A stretch of DNA of 64,000 nt from Coriobacteriales bacterium (GTDB taxonomy: Bacteria; Actinomycetota; Coriobacteriia; Coriobacteriales; UBA8131): contig JAITRZ010000014.1 of assembly GCA_031288185.1 (NCBI GenBank), positions 23,160 to 87,159 on the forward strand, given 5' to 3'. This document shows, piece after piece, positions 1 to 8,340 of this stretch. The position numbers were made by a program, and so were the translations under genes. The first letter of the stretch is position 1. Each line of letters starts with the position of its first letter. A model generated the notes under the pieces. The model saw only the letters and a list, made by a program, of their open reading frames with translations, ran no database searches and had not been told where the DNA came from.

Positions 1-158
1 AGAATATAAAAGCCATTCCGTTGCTCGTGGATGATGAAATTGAGGTTGGCTACATCGCCCATAAGGACATAGGGTTGACGCGACAGGCAAACAGTTACCT
101 TGATGAACTAAAGGCCGTTGTGGCTGAATACGGAGTTAAAATCGAAAATAGGCTATAG
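1..158 (+). CDS. LysR-family transcriptional regulator, C-terminal fragment (cut by window edge)
   Basis: Only the last 51 codons are present, read in the frame starting at base 3 and ending with TAG at 156-158. The peptide contains VGYIAHKDIGLTRQANSYLDEL and ends KIENRL, which resembles the last strand and helix of a LysR effector-binding domain. Its position just upstream of two methionine-synthase-type genes fits a MetR-like activator of metE. The DNA-binding domain lies outside the window, so the family call rests on a short C-terminal piece and on context. Confidence 0.5.
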   Translation, partial: NIKAIPLLVDDEIEVGYIAHKDIGLTRQANSYLDELKAVVAEYGVKIENRL

Positions 159-170
159 CCTATAGCTATA
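154..170. promoter_or_regulatory. Perfect inverted repeat TATAGC-N5-GCTATA overlapping the LysR-like stop codon
   Basis: Two 6-bp arms flank CTATA. The arm spacing and the T...A ends resemble a LysR-type T-N11-A site. The site lies about 85 bp before the next start codon, where an activator of the metE genes would be expected to bind. The role is inferred from position only. Confidence 0.35.
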
Positions 171-214
171 ACTCAATATATTATTTTGGTGTTACCTATA
201 AGCTCCCTTTCGGC

Positions 215-233
215 GGTATACTATGGTTATACC
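215..233. promoter_or_regulatory. Inverted repeat GGTATA-N7-TATACC upstream of the MetE-like gene
   Basis: A perfect 6-bp dyad with a 7-bp spacer lies 22 bp before the ATG at 256. It contains TATACT and TTATAC, either of which could serve as a -10 element, so the dyad may be an operator over the promoter. The ribosome-binding site AAGGAGGG follows at about 239-246. Confidence 0.35.
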
Positions 234-255
234 CTATTAAGGAGGGCTTTATTAT

Positions 256-1416
256 ATGAGTACTAAGTTTCAAACCGTAGGCAGTCTCTTGCGCCCGACA
301 GATTTGCTCAACTATAAACGTGAAATCGAGAGCAGGGACGACATCACCTACCCTTTTTACGCCGCGCTGCCCGGCTACGAGCAATGCGAGGCAGATGCTA
401 CCTGTGTGGTTGTGGCGAAACAAATAAAACACAAATTGTCCATTATCACAGACGGTGAGTATTCCAAGTCGATGTGGCACCTCGACTTTGTCTGGGGGAT
501 TGGTGGTGTGGAGCGCTACATCGCCAAACACGGCTACTTCTTCCGCGACAAAGACGAAACGCAGAAATACGAAACGCGCCGTGACATCGGTTTGCGCATT
601 ACGGGTGAATTGTCCGGTAAGAACCATCACTTTATCTCTGTGTTCAAGCGCCTAAAAGCAATGGCGGGCGACAGAGCAACAAAACTCTGCATTCCGTCGC
701 CGTCGCATATTTTTGGCGAACTATCGTGGTCGGATGCTATCGGTGGCAAGAATGCAATTTATGCAAATCCGCATGAGCTTAAAACAGGGCTTACCCGTAC
801 CTATGAAGAATTTATAGAGGAATATATCGAAGCAGGCGGAAAGATATTGCAATTTGATGATTGTCTTTGGGAGATTTTTGCGGATGATAATCCCAACTCT
901 CCCTATACAGGCACAAACATCAACCACACAACCGTTCGGGCGTTGGCAGCGGAATTTATCGACATTAACAATAGGTTGATTGACTTTGGACACAGTCTTG
1001 GTCTTACCATGTGGACGCACAACTGTCGTGGCAATTACGACAGCCGCAATATGGGTGGCGGCTCGTACATCAAGATTGCGAACCTGTTCTTAAAGCAACT
1101 GAAATACGACCGTTTTTTCCTTGAGTGGGACGATGAGCGGGCGGGTTCGCTTGAAGCGTTGACTGTTTTCAAGGATAAGCCAAACACTGAAATCGTCCTT
1201 GGCCTGCTTTCCAGCAAGACAAATACGCTTGATGATGAAAGGCGTGTTATCAGAATGCTCGATGAAGCGTCCAAGATTATCCCGAAAGAGCGGCTTTTGC
1301 TTTCACACCAGTGCGGTTTTGCCTCCTGCGATGGAGGCAACAAACTCACTGAGGACGAACAGTGGGCGAAAATTGACCAAGGGCAAAAAATCGCCTTACA
1401 GTATTGGGGCACATAG
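256..1416 (+). CDS. Cobalamin-independent methionine synthase family protein, single catalytic domain (YxjG/YxjH type)
   Basis: The 386-residue protein corresponds to the catalytic C-terminal barrel of MetE without the N-terminal half. A zinc-type set is visible: H255 and C257 in MWTHNCRGN, E290 in FFLEWDDERAG and C353 in SHQCGFASC, spaced as in MetE. Members of this family are proposed to methylate homocysteine or a related thiol, but the methyl donor is not settled. A strong Shine-Dalgarno (AAGGAGGG) sits about 10 bp before the ATG. The gene is followed after 32 bp by full-length metE and probably shares its transcript. Base composition is visibly more A+T-rich than the genes after 4 kb. 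Confidence 0.8.
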   Translation: MSTKFQTVGSLLRPTDLLNYKREIESRDDITYPFYAALPGYEQCEADATCVVVAKQIKHKLSIITDGEYSKSMWHLDFVWGIGGVERYIAKHGYFFRDKDETQKYETRRDIGLRITGELSGKNHHFISVFKRLKAMAGDRATKLCIPSPSHIFGELSWSDAIGGKNAIYANPHELKTGLTRTYEEFIEEYIEAGGKILQFDDCLWEIFADDNPNSPYTGTNINHTTVRALAAEFIDINNRLIDFGHSLGLTMWTHNCRGNYDSRNMGGGSYIKIANLFLKQLKYDRFFLEWDDERAGSLEALTVFKDKPNTEIVLGLLSSKTNTLDDERRVIRMLDEASKIIPKERLLLSHQCGFASCDGGNKLTEDEQWAKIDQGQKIALQYWGT

Positions 1417-1448
1417 AAGAAAAGAACGCACAGAGGAGAAAAACAACC

Positions 1449-3719
1449 ATGCAGACATCCATTATCGGTTACCCTCGTATCGGGAGCAATCGCGAACTTA
1501 AATTTGTCACCGAGAGTTACTTTAAGGGTGCGAGTACAGAAGATGAACTTCTCGCGAAGGCAAAAGAACTCCGCTTCGCGCATTGGAAAAAGCAGGCAGA
1601 CGGCGGGATAGACTTTATCTCGTCGGGAGATTTTTCTTTTTATGACGGGATGCTTGATACCGCCTTTTTACTTGGCATTATCCCAAAACGCTACCGTGAT
1701 TTGGGGTTTTCAGGAGTAGATACCTATTTCGCTATGGCAAAGGGCTATCAAGGCGAAAAAGGTGACGTTAAGGCTCTTTCTATGCGCAAGTGGTTTACTA
1801 CCAACTATCACTATATCGTTCCCGAAATTGAGGATGATACCGCTATTGCCCTGAAGGGCAGCAAGCTGTTTGACGAGTTTTTAGAGGCAAAAGCGGCGGC
1901 CTTTGAAACAAAGCCTGTTGTGATTGGGGCGTTTACATTCCTTAAACTCGCGACGTATGAACACAAGCAAGCAAGCGACTTTGTCGAGCAGATAACAAAA
2001 GCCTACGTAGACATTATCACACGGCTTGGCAACCTTGGCGCGCAGTGGATTCAGATCGACGAGCCAATCCTTGTGACGGATTTGACGCCGGACGATAATG
2101 CGCTGTTCACACAGATTTACTCTGCGCTCTTGGCCCAAAAAGGTAGCGTAAAAGTTCTGCTGCAAACATACTTTGGTGATATCCGTGACGCATACGATGA
2201 CGTTATCGCATTGCCGTTTGACGGTATCGGGCTTGATTTTGTTGAAGGCAAAGAAACGCTGAATCTTGTTAAAAGCGGATTTTCGCCAGACAAAACCTTG
2301 TTTGCCGGTTTAGTAAATGGTAAAAATATTTGGCGAAATAACTATACCAAGACATTAAAGCTGCTTACGGAAATCCAAAAACATGCCGCGCCGGTTGTTA
2401 TAGGAACATCCTGCTCACTGCTCCATGTCCCGTATTCAATTGTGCCCGAAAAGAAGCTGCCAGAATCTGCGTGCAGGGTTCTTGCCTGTGCTGAGGAAAA
2501 ACTGATCGAGCTTGCTGAACTTTCCTTACTCGGAGGTGACAACAAGTACGCAGAATCTGCGGTATACAAAAGCAATAGAGCGCTGCATGCCGGGCTCGAA
2601 AAGGGCGTAAATTCTGCCGTAACATCTCGTCTTGGCTCCTTGAAAGAAAGCGACTACATCCGCCTGCCCATTCGCAGGGAACGTTTTACTATTCAAAAAC
2701 AAGTATTTAATCTACCCTTGCTGCCTACAACTACCATTGGCTCCTTCCCGCAAACTGAGGAGGTTCGAAAAAATCGCACAAATTACCGCAAGGGCAACAT
2801 TACAAAGGAACAGTATGAGGCAAAACTGAGGGAATTGACGGCCAGAGTTGTTAATTTTCAAGAGGAAATTGGGCTTGACGTGCTTGTCCACGGCGAGTTT
2901 GAACGCAACGACATGGTAGAGTATTTTGGCGAGAACCTTGACGGCTTTTTGTTCACACAATTCGCTTGGGTTCAGTCCTATGGCACACGATGCGTAAAAC
3001 CGCCGATTGTTTATGGGGATATCAGCCGCAAACAACCGATAACAGTCGAAACCTCGATATATGCACAAGGCTTGACAAATAAGCCAATGAAAGGCATGCT
3101 CACCGGGCCAATGACAATCCTTAACTGGTCGTTTCCTCGTGAAGACGTGAGCAACAAAGAACAGGCGACACAAATTGCTCTTGCCATCCGTGACGAGGTT
3201 CTTGACCTTGAGGCTGTGGGCATTACAATTATACAGATTGACGAGGCGGCTCTGCGAGAAAAACTGCCGCTGAGAAAATCTGACTGGCACCGTGAATATC
3301 TTGACTGGGCAATTCCGGTGTTTCGCTTGACGCACAGCGGAGTAAAGCCTGAAACGCAAATTCATACCCATATGTGCTACAGCGAGTTTCAGGATATTAT
3401 TTGTGACATTGACGCTATGGACACCGACGTGATTACCTTCGAGGCAAGCCGTTCATCCCTGGCGATTCTAACTGCTATTAAGGAAAGTGGATTTAAAGCT
3501 GCGGTGGGCCCAGGAGTTTATGATATTCATTCTCCGCGTGTGCCATCTGAAGAAGAAATCAGAGCGACCATTGAGACAATCTTACAAACCGTACCTGTTG
3601 AAAAAGCGTGGGTTAATCCTGACTGTGGACTAAAAACACGCGGAAACACTGAAACCATACCAAGTTTGAAAAATCTTGTGGTAGCGGCAAAAAAACTACG
3701 GAACACGTTGAAGGTATAG
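1449..3719 (+). CDS. metE: 5-methyltetrahydropteroyltriglutamate--homocysteine methyltransferase (cobalamin-independent methionine synthase)
   Basis: This enzyme transfers the methyl group of 5-methyltetrahydropteroyl-triglutamate to homocysteine, the last step of methionine synthesis, in the cytoplasm. The 756-residue length is typical of MetE. The zinc and homocysteine ligands H641, C643, E665 and C726 fall at the same numbers as in the E. coli enzyme (in HTHMCYSEF, ITFEASR and VNPDCGLKTR). The N-terminal TSIIGYPRIGSNRELK and the mid-protein restart LPTTTIGSFPQT mark the two halves of the duplicated barrel. The ATG at 1449 is chosen because GAGGAGAAA precedes it and the conserved start follows; an earlier in-frame start at 1404 would overlap the upstream gene and add 15 unconserved residues. 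Confidence 0.95.
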   Translation: MQTSIIGYPRIGSNRELKFVTESYFKGASTEDELLAKAKELRFAHWKKQADGGIDFISSGDFSFYDGMLDTAFLLGIIPKRYRDLGFSGVDTYFAMAKGYQGEKGDVKALSMRKWFTTNYHYIVPEIEDDTAIALKGSKLFDEFLEAKAAAFETKPVVIGAFTFLKLATYEHKQASDFVEQITKAYVDIITRLGNLGAQWIQIDEPILVTDLTPDDNALFTQIYSALLAQKGSVKVLLQTYFGDIRDAYDDVIALPFDGIGLDFVEGKETLNLVKSGFSPDKTLFAGLVNGKNIWRNNYTKTLKLLTEIQKHAAPVVIGTSCSLLHVPYSIVPEKKLPESACRVLACAEEKLIELAELSLLGGDNKYAESAVYKSNRALHAGLEKGVNSAVTSRLGSLKESDYIRLPIRRERFTIQKQVFNLPLLPTTTIGSFPQTEEVRKNRTNYRKGNITKEQYEAKLRELTARVVNFQEEIGLDVLVHGEFERNDMVEYFGENLDGFLFTQFAWVQSYGTRCVKPPIVYGDISRKQPITVETSIYAQGLTNKPMKGMLTGPMTILNWSFPREDVSNKEQATQIALAIRDEVLDLEAVGITIIQIDEAALREKLPLRKSDWHREYLDWAIPVFRLTHSGVKPETQIHTHMCYSEFQDIICDIDAMDTDVITFEASRSSLAILTAIKESGFKAAVGPGVYDIHSPRVPSEEEIRATIETILQTVPVEKAWVNPDCGLKTRGNTETIPSLKNLVVAAKKLRNTLKV

Positions 3720-3782
3720 TCAGCACCATCTTTGCAACCAGGCATCTGAGGAAAACGGGGTAAGAAGTGGTGAGCGGTGAAG

Positions 3783-3857
3783 TGGTGGGCGATAACGGAC
3801 TTGAACCGCTGACCTTGTGCGTGTAAAGCACCTGCGCTACCGCTGCGCCAATCGCCC
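3783..3857 (-). tRNA. tRNA-Val (anticodon TAC), CCA encoded
   Basis: Read on the minus strand, the acceptor stem GGGCGAT pairs with ATCGCCC, the D-stem is GCGC/GCGC, the anticodon loop is TTTACAC (anticodon TAC) and the T-loop is TTCAAGT. The 3' ACCA is encoded. The outermost anticodon-stem pair appears to be a G-A mismatch. The 3' end faces the A+T-rich metE block. Confidence 0.93.
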
Positions 3858-3872
3858 ACGCTATAACATAGT

Positions 3873-3878
3873 ATTATA
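3873..3878 (-). promoter_or_regulatory. Probable -10 element (TATAAT) of the tRNA-Val gene
   Basis: On the minus strand a consensus TATAAT lies 16 bp before the mature tRNA 5' end, the right distance for a short leader. No clear -35 hexamer is seen. Confidence 0.45.
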
Positions 3879-4021
3879 GAGTAAGTTACTGCTCTGATTG
3901 CGGGTCGAGACACATACCGGCGCGGTTTTGTGTCTGCGTTTGGTGCCTGCAAGGCGTTTGCGCAACAGACCAGTATCGATGGCCGGGGCCAGACAGTCTA
4001 CAAAAAACGAAAGGAACGCCA

Positions 4022-4579
4022 ATGGGCAATCCAGAAACAAACCCAGAGACAAAGGCTGAGAACACGCAAAACCGGCAATCTCAAGAGATTCTGCACGATG
4101 CGTCTCGCCATATCAGTATTCGACTGGCTCAGGCCGGTGATGAGAACTTCATAGTAGAGATGGTCAGGCAGCTTGCCCAACACGAGCACTCGTTGCAAGA
4201 GGTCAACGCCACGGCAAAACAACTGCATGACACATTGTTTGTGGGCGGAGAAGCAGAATGTTTGATCGGAATGCTGAACGGTGTCGATTGCGGCATAGCT
4301 CTGTTTTTTCGCAACTTTTCTAGCTGGGAGGCAACGTCCGGGCTCTTTTTGGAAGACCTGTTTGTAAAGGAACAGGCCCGTGGTCACGGCCTGGGCAGAG
4401 CACTGCTCAAGGCCCTGGCCCAGCTGGCCAAAGAGCGCGGCTACGCTCGCATTGAGTGGGCGTGTCTGGACTGGAATGAGCCCAGTCTGCGTTTTTATAA
4501 AGGTATAGGAGCCCAGGTTCGCAAGGAATGGATTTTGCACCGCCTGGACAAAAGTGGCATCGATCAGCTTTTAGCATAG
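4022..4579 (+). CDS. GNAT-family N-acetyltransferase (diamine/thialysine acetyltransferase-like)
   Basis: The 185-residue protein has a poorly conserved 30-residue N-terminus and then a single GNAT fold. The acetyl-CoA pyrophosphate loop RGHGLG is at residues 120-125, and the stretch LEDLFV before it plus NEPSLRFYKGIGA, with the likely acid Tyr159, resemble spermidine/thialysine acetyltransferases. The acceptor cannot be assigned with confidence. AAAGGAA precedes the ATG. The gene stands alone between the tRNA-Val gene and the convergent gamma-glutamyl ligase, and the 164 bp before it shows nothing beyond the tRNA promoter. Confidence 0.8.
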   Translation: MGNPETNPETKAENTQNRQSQEILHDASRHISIRLAQAGDENFIVEMVRQLAQHEHSLQEVNATAKQLHDTLFVGGEAECLIGMLNGVDCGIALFFRNFSSWEATSGLFLEDLFVKEQARGHGLGRALLKALAQLAKERGYARIEWACLDWNEPSLRFYKGIGAQVRKEWILHRLDKSGIDQLLA

Positions 4580-4629
4580 GAAGAAGCAGGGCCGCGCGCA
4601 GGCGGTCTCAGTTCTGACCTGTTTACCCC

Positions 4630-6021
4630 TCATAACACGGCGTAATCAGCGATCACTTTTTCCAAGCTCACCCCAGAAGCGAGCATCCGCAGCATCCGCT
4701 GCGCTGGATTTTCCAGGCGTTCAGCTCGTTCAAACAGGCAGTTTAGATAGACTTCCTCACCCAATCCGCGCTGCTCAAGCCCGCCACGGGCCACCTCCAG
4801 GACAGACAACAGCAATGAGCGCAGCGCATTGCGGTTGATAAACTGTGGCCACTGCTCGCATACTAACAACGCGCGCAGCTCTGCGTGAGTAAAGCCCTGG
4901 CCAAAAAGCACGGTATCAGCAGTAAGCAATTCTTTTAGATGTTCCGTCTGCTCCTTACCCATCAACCCCAGATGAAAGGCCGCGACGCTCATGGCGTCGC
5001 GCACCGGCTGACAACAACAACTGCGCCATTCAATGGTGCCTCTAAAGGTTAAGTCCGTAAATTTATAGCTGCGCAGATAGTTCAGATCGTCGCGCTCAGG
5101 CATAAACTCCATCTGGTGGTAACTGCCCAGCGCAAAGTATTCGCCGCTGATGTGAGGTTGTGCAAAATAATCAACGATGGGTAACGGCAAAAAGGTAAGG
5201 TACTTTTCCTGGCGTCGCGCGCAGTAGATACTCAAGCCTGAAAGATAGGATAAAAGCTCAGTAGGCGTTGCCGGCAGCTGCTCAAAGGAGCCGACATTAT
5301 GAGGATTATAGCCTTGCATACTGTTGGCCCACAAGAAATCACGCCCGCAGAGGTACTGAACGCCAGCGTCGTAAAAAGGTGAATTGGCAAACAGCACCGC
5401 CTTTAGGGGTTCCAGCAGGTTGTGGACAACCAATGTTGGCACCAGCTGTTCAAAGCTAACGTCGCACTGTATTTGTGAAGCGCTGGTAAACATGCCGTAG
5501 TTGTAGTAGTGATGCAGATAGCGCGGCAGCTTTATGGTGGCGGCCTTACTCAGGTGATGGTATAGCATCCGATAGCGCGCAGTTGGTATGGGCTGATGAT
5601 GGTTTACGCGATAGCGCGGGTTGATGCCCATGCCGGTTAAGCCGTGCCCGTGGCGACCCAGAAATTCCTGAGCTACGCAAAAATAGCGCTCAAAGCGCCG
5701 CAGAACCTGGTGCAGGTCGTCTGTCCGGCCAAAACTGAACTCTAGATTGTTGTAGGAACAGTCATACGACAGCACATCACCGGTTTGCGGCGAGTGCACG
5801 CTAAAGGTGTTTCCGTAACTGTCCAGTGCCGCTCTTTGTAAGCCAGCCTTGGTGAGGAAATGCTCAGTCAGGGCATGTACGACCGTAAAATCCACTGCCG
5901 CCCCACTTTGGTTGACAAGTGGCATTTCCAACTCTACGCCAGTAAAGAGTGGTCGCAGCCGTCGTGTTGGCTCGATAAACCGCTGCCAAAGCATGTCCAA
6001 AACCTGCTGCCTGTTCAACAC
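4630..6021 (-). CDS. Glutamate--cysteine ligase-like protein (GCS2 family)
   Basis: The 463-residue protein carries the GCS2 signature GVELEM at residues 28-33, followed by HSPQTGDVLSYDCSYNNLEFSFG and a C-terminal RGTIEWRSCC motif. The family joins glutamate through its gamma-carboxylate to cysteine or another amine with ATP, as in GshA and EgtA. The start is GTG, with GAGGAGGTGAGAGG upstream. It lies 111 bp downstream of a class II glutamine amidotransferase on the same strand. The pairing recalls EgtA and EgtC of ergothioneine synthesis, where one adds and the other removes a gamma-glutamyl group, but no EgtB or EgtD is present here. The substrate is therefore open. Confidence 0.75.
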   Translation of the reverse strand: MLNRQQVLDMLWQRFIEPTRRLRPLFTGVELEMPLVNQSGAAVDFTVVHALTEHFLTKAGLQRAALDSYGNTFSVHSPQTGDVLSYDCSYNNLEFSFGRTDDLHQVLRRFERYFCVAQEFLGRHGHGLTGMGINPRYRVNHHQPIPTARYRMLYHHLSKAATIKLPRYLHHYYNYGMFTSASQIQCDVSFEQLVPTLVVHNLLEPLKAVLFANSPFYDAGVQYLCGRDFLWANSMQGYNPHNVGSFEQLPATPTELLSYLSGLSIYCARRQEKYLTFLPLPIVDYFAQPHISGEYFALGSYHQMEFMPERDDLNYLRSYKFTDLTFRGTIEWRSCCCQPVRDAMSVAAFHLGLMGKEQTEHLKELLTADTVLFGQGFTHAELRALLVCEQWPQFINRNALRSLLLSVLEVARGGLEQRGLGEEVYLNCLFERAERLENPAQRMLRMLASGVSLEKVIADYAVL

Positions 6022-6132
6022 CGACCTCTCACCTCCTCTTCTGCTGTGTTGCCTGTAGTCAGGAGTGTTCGTGCGTCTTGTCCCGGTAATGTCACCCCCG
6101 TAAAAGGCAGCTTGCTGTCTGTCGCACGGGGG

Positions 6133-7020
6133 CTAAAGGGCAGCAAAATCCTGATAGAGATAGCGGGTGTCCTCCTCATTGTCAAAGTATTCATGTGTGT
6201 GAGGCTGTCCCTGGCGAATCAGGCGACCCTGGCGGTAGGCAAAGGCGGTACAAAGCGGCAGATCTTCCCAGCAGGGTAGGACAGGGGATGTATGCGGCTG
6301 TGTGGAGCGCCGTCCAGTCTGGGGATGTTCGGGTGCGCGCTCGTCTGCTGAGGTTGCTACCTGCGCGGGAATTGAGGTCAGTGCCGAGGTGCAGAACAGC
6401 GCGCAATCGGCACAGTGCAGTAGCCTGATGGCGTTTTTATAGTTCGCGTGCAAGAAGAACTGCTCACCGTCAAAGACAATCAAATTGAGGCAGGCACCCA
6501 CTGAGATCTCACGTGTCAGCCGCTCAAAGACCGCAAAGCGCTCAGCGGCTGTCAGCTCTGTCGCCTTGTTTGCTCCTGCTCTGTTTATCTGATCGATCAG
6601 ATAAAGCAGTATGCGCTCGCTGTCTGTGGAACCCTGTTGCAGGGTGAAATAGGGATCCAGAGGCGAGTAGTCAAAAACAGTCCCCTTATGGATCAGCGTC
6701 CATTTCCGACCGCTGGCATCCGCAGCCACAAACGGGTGGCAGTTGTCGAGTTCTATCTGACCTACCGTTGCCATGCGAATGTGCACCAGGGCGTTCGCCA
6801 ATGTCAGGGGCTGCGCCAACAGTTGGCTGGCCAGCGTGCTGCGGTTGGCGGGTTCGGGACAGCGCAGCAGTTCTGTTTGCGCTCCGGAAAAGTCTGCAAA
6901 GCCCCAGCCATGTGGGTTTTTGTTGGCATGGGTAAAAAACTCGCGCACCATCTCAGTGGCAGTGATGCCGTGCGTCGAACTTATGCAAAACAGCTGGCAG
7001 ATGACCCGTATCTCCTTCAA
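6133..7020 (-). CDS. Class II glutamine amidotransferase (YafJ/EgtC-like)
   Basis: An N-terminal nucleophile hydrolase that releases ammonia from glutamine or cleaves a gamma-glutamyl amide. Recognisable parts are CQLFCISST with the nucleophile Cys, NPHGWGFADF, HIRMATVG, NCHPF and IHKGTVFDY. The usual oxyanion HNG reads HKG here. The mature enzyme must begin with that Cys. The only usable in-frame start on the usual list is TTG at 7018-7020, which places Cys at residue 8, but this TTG lies inside the apparent ribosome-binding site (AAGGAG). The codon just before Cys is ATC at 7000-7002, nine bases after AAGGAG. Either an ATC start or an 8-residue leader that is cleaved is implied. The 468 bp upstream holds no convincing gene. 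Confidence 0.75.
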   Translation of the reverse strand: MKEIRVICQLFCISSTHGITATEMVREFFTHANKNPHGWGFADFSGAQTELLRCPEPANRSTLASQLLAQPLTLANALVHIRMATVGQIELDNCHPFVAADASGRKWTLIHKGTVFDYSPLDPYFTLQQGSTDSERILLYLIDQINRAGANKATELTAAERFAVFERLTREISVGACLNLIVFDGEQFFLHANYKNAIRLLHCADCALFCTSALTSIPAQVATSADERAPEHPQTGRRSTQPHTSPVLPCWEDLPLCTAFAYRQGRLIRQGQPHTHEYFDNEEDTRYLYQDFAAL

Positions 7021-7212
7021 TTCCTGACCAAGACGGCACCTGTGCGCCGCGCCTTCAGCTCAAGGCTGGTGCGGCTCACACGGTTAAGAAGCAGTGCCAT
7101 CAGCGTGTGTAGGTTTCCACTGGAGATCCCCGTGCAGGATTTTTGTCCAGGATTTGGCCGGGGATTTCTGCCAGGGGCTCCCATTCACCTGTGCGAAGCC
7201 CAATCAGTATAG

Positions 7213-7389
7213 TTAGTAGATAAGTTTAACATGTTTTAAGCGCCAGGTCATCCGCAGCCTAAGCAAGCAACCAGCAAACAACCAGACAACAATGAGCGAA
7301 CCGATTGTGGCGAAAAAGCCAAACGTGAGCCTTTGAGCGTTCCTTTGGGCGCGTCCAGCCCTCTTAAAAACAAACAAGGAACAAGACAT
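7213..7389 (-). CDS. Possible small membrane protein (very doubtful)
   Basis: From ATG at 7389, a 58-residue reading frame encodes a basic N-terminus and one hydrophobic stretch, FGFFATIGSLIVVWLFAG. No good ribosome-binding site is seen and no family is recognised. It fills part of the 468-bp space between the amidotransferase and the HAD gene, which otherwise shows only short repeated CAGGATTT-like words near 7137-7175. Confidence 0.15.
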   Translation of the reverse strand: MSCSLFVFKRAGRAQRNAQRLTFGFFATIGSLIVVWLFAGCLLRLRMTWRLKHVKLIY

Positions 7390-7488
7390 GGCAAGAATTC
7401 TGCACCAATCCCTCAGCGCGTTCAACCCTGTCAAAGGCAAACAGGTAACCGGCGCGTTAACCCTTGCGCGTGTCCGGCCCGTTTAAGG

Positions 7489-8040
7489 TCATTTGGGCAG
7501 GAGAAAAGCCAGCACGGCAGGCCAGTCTGGAAAGCGCTCACTGCCAAATTTAAGCCAGAGACCAGAAAAGCGCACTACGCCATGTTTATTGCGGTCATCA
7601 ATCAGATAGTCGCCGCAAAAGGTACCCTTATCGTGCGTCAGGTTGATGCGCTTGTAGAAGGGGCTTTCGCGATCTGAGCCAAAATGGCGAAAAATCCAGT
7701 ATACCTTGTCGCTCCAGGCGCTGGGGTTTTCCCAAGGTGCTGTAGAAAGGATATGGCATTCATACTGCCGCGCAAGCGCCTTGACAGCGGTGAGGGCACC
7801 GGGCATTGGGCACAGGCGAGCAAAAATGCCCGGCACGTTTTTTAACTGACCACCGGCCGCCTCCAGTTCTGCCGGGCTAACCAGGGCATAGCCGCCGGTA
7901 TAGTCAACCAAAACGTCATCCATATCAAAGAAAATGGTCTTGCGATCATCCTGAGCGGCAACAGGAGCAGGGGCAGGACAGATATTGTCCTTGGCTCCGA
8001 CAGGTTCAGTTGTTGTTAGTGGGTGGTCTGGGGTATCCAC
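7489..8040 (-). CDS. HAD-family 5'(3')-deoxyribonucleotidase-like phosphatase
   Basis: After an unconserved 33-residue N-terminus the protein (183 residues) has HAD motif I as FFDMDDVLVDY, where DMDD supplies nucleophile and acid. HILSTAPWENPSAWSDK resembles the substrate-binding segment of the NT5C deoxyribonucleotidase family, and GDYLIDDRNKHGV supplies the C-terminal acidic motif. Such enzymes remove phosphate from deoxynucleoside monophosphates and help balance nucleotide pools. The start used is GTG at 8040 with only a weak ribosome-binding site, so the true N-terminus could be shorter. A ten-cytosine run lies 119 bp upstream. Confidence 0.75.
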   Translation of the reverse strand: MDTPDHPLTTTEPVGAKDNICPAPAPVAAQDDRKTIFFDMDDVLVDYTGGYALVSPAELEAAGGQLKNVPGIFARLCPMPGALTAVKALARQYECHILSTAPWENPSAWSDKVYWIFRHFGSDRESPFYKRINLTHDKGTFCGDYLIDDRNKHGVVRFSGLWLKFGSERFPDWPAVLAFLLPK

Positions 8041-8158
8041 GGTTGCTTTACGGCACCTCTCTTACAGGTATCTGTCGGTCACGTCCTCGCCAGATGATAG
8101 GGCATCCCCTTGCGGGTGTCTGCCAGCTGCCACTTATAGGAGTGTGCAGGAGGCGGAA

Positions 8159-8168
8159 CCCCCCCCCC
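8159..8168. repeat. Homopolymeric tract of ten C
   Basis: A run of ten cytosines in the 213-bp space between the HAD gene and tRNA-Gln. Tracts of this length are prone to slipped-strand mispairing. The same space holds two copies of GAGC(G/C)GTAGGGTGGC near 8198-8240. Confidence 0.6.
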
Positions 8169-8253
8169 GTTGCGGATATCTGCTACCGGTCACAGCAGCG
8201 AGCGGTAGGGTGGCTGAGGCTGGCGAGCCGTAGGGTGGCGCTTCGGACTCTCC

Positions 8254-8327
8254 TGGCTGGGGCAGAGGGAGTCGAACCCCCACTAGCGGCACCAAAAACC
8301 GCTGTCCTACCATTAGACGATGCCCCA
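8254..8327 (-). tRNA. tRNA-Gln (anticodon TTG), CCA encoded
   Basis: On the minus strand the acceptor stem TGGGGCA pairs with TGCCCCA. The anticodon loop TTTTGGT gives anticodon TTG, the T-loop is TTCGACT, the discriminator is G and a CCA end is encoded. Confidence 0.94.
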
Positions 8328-8340
8328 ACGCAGCTCCAGG

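Noticed and set aside
2712-3371. 219-codon minus-strand frame inside metE
   Set aside because: Antisense to the conserved catalytic half of MetE, with no recognisable domain.
7388-7486. 32-codon plus-strand frame with AAGGAAC before ATG
   Set aside because: A plausible ribosome-binding site but no similarity or composition evidence; too short to support.
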